Assembly: GCA_023386395.1 (NCBI GenBank)
Contig: JAEWJV010000603.1
Coordinates: forward strand, 1-6,611
Source: Bacteroidota bacterium
Lineage (GTDB): Bacteria > Bacteroidota > Bacteroidia > Chitinophagales > Chitinophagaceae
Direction of reading: 5' to 3'
Length of the DNA stretch: 6,611 nucleotides
The notes under the pieces are model-generated. The model was not told the origin of the DNA. It made no database searches and saw only the letters and a list, made by a program, of their open reading frames with translations. Every line of letters begins with the position of its first letter. The first letter of the stretch is position 1. A program made the position numbers and the translations under genes. Of this stretch, positions 4,129 through 6,611 are shown one piece after another.

Positions 4129-6305
4129 TATGATTGATATGATTTGGCAGGTTGAGAAATGAATGAACTATCTTTTTCAAGTTGTTGAATGGCCGAAGAT
4201 TTTACATCTATTTCGTTGGTGCGTTTTATCATTTTATACATATTATAGGCGAAGAATACATGAGAAAGCCACATAAGGGTGCCGCCGATAGCCCGCCACA
4301 GCCAGTAAGGTTCCATCAATTTTACACCATCCATAAAAGGCTTGCCATTCAGCCAAAATAACCCTTTTAATGTGCTGCCATACATAAGCGGCACAGTATA
4401 AAAAAGTAATCCTATCAGGGCCATCCAGAAATGAGCGCCTACCGTTATTTGCGGCGCTTCTTTGCCGGTAAGCCTTGGCACCACAGCATATATGCAGGCC
4501 CATAAAAAGAATGATATAATACCGTACATGGTTAGATGGGAATGCGCCACGGTAAAATCTGTAAAATGCCAGATAAGATTGGTAGAGCGGAAGGCTTCTG
4601 CCGTACCCTGCATAGAACCGGTGAAATAAAAAATAATACCCACTAAAAAGAACGGAAGCGTATAACTGTCTTTGATCTTATACCAGGCGCCTTTAAAAGT
4701 CATGAGGAAATTGGTAGTGCCGGCAATTACCGGAATAGCCATACCTCCGCTGCCAACTATAGCTACAGTTTGTAGCCACCAGGGTATGGCACTGAATACA
4801 AAATGGTGTGTGCCGATGAGTGTGTAAAACAATATCTGCGTCCAGAAAGCAAGGATACCAAGGCTGTAGGAATAGATAGGTTTGTTCAGTTGCTGTGGCA
4901 GGAAATAATATACAATGCCAAGCGTAAATAACATAAACCACATTCCTACACCCTGGTGCATGTAATAACCCTGAACGATGGTTTCTCCCAAACCATTTTG
5001 CCAGGAAGGAATATAAGCAGTTAGAGAGATTACGATAGTGAAAATAATGGCCGATACCATATACCAGTTGGAGATATAAATTTCTTTTGTGGTGCGGGCC
5101 GCAATGGTTTTAATATAATTGATGAGGCTGAGTGCAAGGCCAATACCGAATAGAAGCATTACAGGCCATATATATTCACGGTATTCGCCACCGCCGTTAT
5201 TAATGCCTGCCATTAAACAAACAGAACCAATAATAACCGCTGCATTAATAAGGAACAATGCATACCAGCCCAGTTTTATACTGTACATTTTTACATTGCT
5301 TACCCTCGGCACTATATAATTGCCCAGGCCAAGCATGCCAAGCGAAGCCCAGCCCCAAAACACAGAATTGGTATGCACAGGACGCAGGCGGCCAAAGCTA
5401 AGCCAGCTCACATGGTCAGCATCGGGCGCCACGAATTTAATGCCCAGGTATTCGCCGATAGTGGTTCCAAATAATAACCAGAATGCTGAGCAACCCAGGT
5501 ACCAAAGCACCAGTCGTGATAAAGCAGGATCGATATTGGGCCGCGGCAAAGCCTTCTTTTTAATGGCGACAATAGGCATGCCCGGTTCCTGGCTAATGTT
5601 CAGCAAACCTCTTGCATCTTCTGCGGGTTCGTTTCCTGATAATTCATTATGAGAAAGCGAATAATCGAGCGCTTCTTTTCTTTTCTTCAATACATCATTA
5701 ACTTCTTCATCCGGCAATGTTTCCAGGTATTTAGCCAGCTTTGTGGCTTCTTCAAGGCGTATTTTATTCCGCTGCCGGTTAATGGCATTGCTTATTTTAA
5801 TGGTAAGAAGAATAAGACCTGCCAGTATAGGAATTAAAATAAGTATGATAGTGATGATAATGCCGCCTTCGCCCAGCAATGAGGCAGCATCACGTTTTTC
5901 AGACGTTTGGGCTACAAGGTTATTGCCTGGTAAGAAGATAAATAATGATGCAAAAAAGACTAAAAGAATATGGCCTGCATTCCCGGAAGATTTTTTATGC
6001 CGGAGCTGCAACAATTGTTCAATCTGTTTGCTGCTGAGTTGCTGCGTATATTCCTTTAGCTTCTCTTTATAGGCTTCTGTTTTGTGTTTCTTATAACTGC
6101 TCCTCAGCGTTGAAACTCTTTCTTTGAGCATAACGGCAGCTATGAGCAGCATAACTGCAATGATGAGCATAAGCCACAGCCATGCTTCTTTTGATTCAAA
6201 TGAAAAAGCCGATGGTTTCATGCCCTGCGCCCACAATGGAAAAGCGGTAAACAGCAACGGGATAATAACCAGGCATTTCATCAATAATATATTCCTGCAT
6301 TTCAT
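4128..6305 (-). CDS. ccoN: cbb3-type haem-copper oxidase catalytic subunit (CcoN-like) with duplicated N-terminal extension
   Basis: A 725-residue inner-membrane protein that reduces oxygen at a haem b3-CuB centre. Residues about 260-695 are the CcoN core with about 12 membrane helices. Low-spin haem ligands are H311 (GRLRPVHTN) and H590. The haem b3 ligand is H588 (VAHSHLTMYG). CuB ligands are H450, H500 and H501. Y494 lies 44 residues after H450 and 6 before the HH pair, exactly the spacing of the cross-linked tyrosine of cbb3 oxidases; position H450+4 is Gly, not the Glu of NorB. CcoN is usually about 470-500 residues; here residues 1-250 are extra. They hold a signal-like segment, a helix (42-60) and a charged helical stretch, then the same order again (112-128, 147-170, 171-215). 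The stop overlaps the next gene by one base. ATG at 6303-6305 is used, but ATG at 6279-6281 (M9) also gives a good signal peptide and has AGGA upstream. Confidence 0.9.
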   Translation of the reverse strand: MKCRNILLMKCLVIIPLLFTAFPLWAQGMKPSAFSFESKEAWLWLMLIIAVMLLIAAVMLKERVSTLRSSYKKHKTEAYKEKLKEYTQQLSSKQIEQLLQLRHKKSSGNAGHILLVFFASLFIFLPGNNLVAQTSEKRDAASLLGEGGIIITIILILIPILAGLILLTIKISNAINRQRNKIRLEEATKLAKYLETLPDEEVNDVLKKRKEALDYSLSHNELSGNEPAEDARGLLNISQEPGMPIVAIKKKALPRPNIDPALSRLVLWYLGCSAFWLLFGTTIGEYLGIKFVAPDADHVSWLSFGRLRPVHTNSVFWGWASLGMLGLGNYIVPRVSNVKMYSIKLGWYALFLINAAVIIGSVCLMAGINNGGGEYREYIWPVMLLFGIGLALSLINYIKTIAARTTKEIYISNWYMVSAIIFTIVISLTAYIPSWQNGLGETIVQGYYMHQGVGMWFMLFTLGIVYYFLPQQLNKPIYSYSLGILAFWTQILFYTLIGTHHFVFSAIPWWLQTVAIVGSGGMAIPVIAGTTNFLMTFKGAWYKIKDSYTLPFFLVGIIFYFTGSMQGTAEAFRSTNLIWHFTDFTVAHSHLTMYGIISFFLWACIYAVVPRLTGKEAPQITVGAHFWMALIGLLFYTVPLMYGSTLKGLFWLNGKPFMDGVKLMEPYWLWRAIGGTLMWLSHVFFAYNMYKMIKRTNEIDVKSSAIQQLEKDSSFISQPAKSYQS

Positions 6306-6309
6306 ATTT

Positions 6310-6325
6310 AAGATATTAATACCTT
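6310..6325. promoter_or_regulatory. Candidate Rrf2/NsrR-type operator (16-bp imperfect palindrome)
   Basis: AAGATATTAATACCTT pairs in seven of its eight symmetric positions. It sits in the 45-bp gap between the Rrf2 regulator gene and the oxidase gene, 4 bp before the first possible oxidase ATG. The AAG...CTT ends and AT-rich centre resemble NsrR half-sites (AAGATGYATTT in enterobacteria). Binding here by the adjacent Rrf2 protein would block transcription or initiation of the oxidase genes. The symmetry is seen; the regulator assignment is inferred. I find no convincing -33/-7 promoter in the gap. Confidence 0.45.
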
Positions 6326-6350
6326 TTTGTCTTTTATTATTTTAAAAAAA

Positions 6351-6611
6351 TTATCTTTTCAAGAAAGCTATATTATTTTCAAGCGCTTCTGTAAAAGCAT
6401 CTATTCTTGCGTTTTGCAGCATATTCGACAACTCCTGCCGCACCTTCTTGAACTCAAAATGAATGGGACATGGTTTTGTTTCCGAGCATTGTTTTAAACC
6501 GAGGCCACAGCCATAAAAAATCTTATCGCCATCCACTGCCTTCACAACATCTGCCAGTGATTGCTTCATAGATGGCTTATCAAGATAAAACCCGCCGGAA
6601 GGGCCTTTGGC
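6351..6611 (-). CDS. Rrf2-family transcriptional regulator, C-terminal part (5' end outside window)
   Basis: The last 86 residues of an Rrf2-family regulator; the frame continues past the right edge, so an internal ATG at 6567-6569 is not the true start. The visible part begins in the wing of the winged-helix domain with AKGPSGGFYL, a family hallmark, followed by the dimerisation-helix region SLADVVKAVDG. Three cysteines then follow with spacing C-x6-C-x5-C and a His three residues after the last (CPIH). This closely matches the Fe-S ligand region of IscR and NsrR (C-x5-C-x5-C), so a cluster that senses NO, oxygen or Fe-S status is likely. Family members are usually 135-165 residues, so about half is missing, including the recognition helix. 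Its stop is 45 bp before the oxidase gene, and a candidate operator lies in that gap. An NsrR-like role is favoured by the nearby ric gene, but IscR-like or other Rrf2 roles remain possible. Confidence 0.9.
   Translation of the reverse strand, partial: AKGPSGGFYLDKPSMKQSLADVVKAVDGDKIFYGCGLGLKQCSETKPCPIHFEFKKVRQELSNMLQNARIDAFTEALENNIAFLKR

Noticed and set aside
4243..4941. Two minus-strand frames of 86 and 82 codons inside the oxidase gene.
   Set aside because: They are alternate frames of the oxidase coding sequence, with no start signal or domain.
4128..6305. Calling the catalytic subunit a nitric oxide reductase (NorB) because of the ric and Rrf2 context.
   Set aside because: The helix-VII tyrosine (Y494) is present at the cbb3 spacing, and the NorB glutamate four residues after the first CuB histidine is Gly, so an oxygen reductase is the better call.
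6326..6362. A sigma70-like TTGAAA/TAATAA pair at the end of the Rrf2 gene as the oxidase promoter.
   Set aside because: It fits poorly, Bacteroidota promoters use a different consensus (TTG and TAnnTTTG), and AT-rich DNA yields such matches by chance.
1..6611. Search for tRNA, rRNA, CRISPR arrays, insertion sequences, att sites or phage genes.
   Set aside because: No cloverleaf, repeat-spacer pattern, transposase or terminal repeats were seen; the gaps are short and the genes are ordinary chromosomal types.

Overview
The window looks like chromosomal DNA from a Bacteroidota bacterium, most likely of the Chitinophagaceae type. This is inferred from protein style: an M1 peptidase of the kind common in that phylum, a RIC protein beside a cbb3-like oxidase, short AT-rich gaps and few Shine-Dalgarno sites. 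No rRNA or marker gene confirms it. Every gene I can support is on the minus strand, and the window is gene-dense, with no gap above about 130 bp.

Layout in transcription order (right to left): (1) 6351-6611, the C-terminal part of an Rrf2-family regulator with three cysteines suited to an Fe-S cluster. (2) 4128-6305, a 725-residue haem-copper oxidase catalytic subunit of the cbb3 (CcoN) type with a roughly 250-residue N-terminal extension that looks like a tandem duplication. (3) 3115-4128, a membrane-anchored cytochrome c that joins a CcoO domain to a second cytochrome c domain; the second haem motif reads CxxSH instead of CxxCH. (4) 2849-3115, an 88-residue membrane protein with a CPAC motif. 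(5) 2443-2847, a 134-residue beta-rich protein with a C-terminal membrane anchor. After a 95-bp gap come (6) 1916-2347, a four-helix membrane protein, and (7) 1174-1902, a RIC/ScdA/YtfE-type di-iron Fe-S repair protein. A 130-bp gap with two strong symmetry elements then precedes (8) 1-1043, the N-terminal 347 residues of a secreted M1-family metallopeptidase that runs off the left edge.

How it fits together: genes 2-5 overlap or nearly touch (two TAATG junctions and a 1-bp gap), so they probably form one translationally coupled unit encoding a compact respiratory complex. An imperfect 16-bp palindrome that looks like an NsrR-type operator lies between the Rrf2 gene and the oxidase gene. RIC proteins repair Fe-S clusters after nitric oxide or oxidative damage, so the set reads as an Fe-S-sensing regulator controlling an oxidase plus a repair protein, a plausible response to NO or low oxygen. 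The active-site residues, including the helix-VII tyrosine, indicate an oxygen reductase rather than a classical NO reductase. The most novel points are the duplicated N-terminal extension, the degenerate haem motif, the small accessory membrane proteins and the candidate operator.
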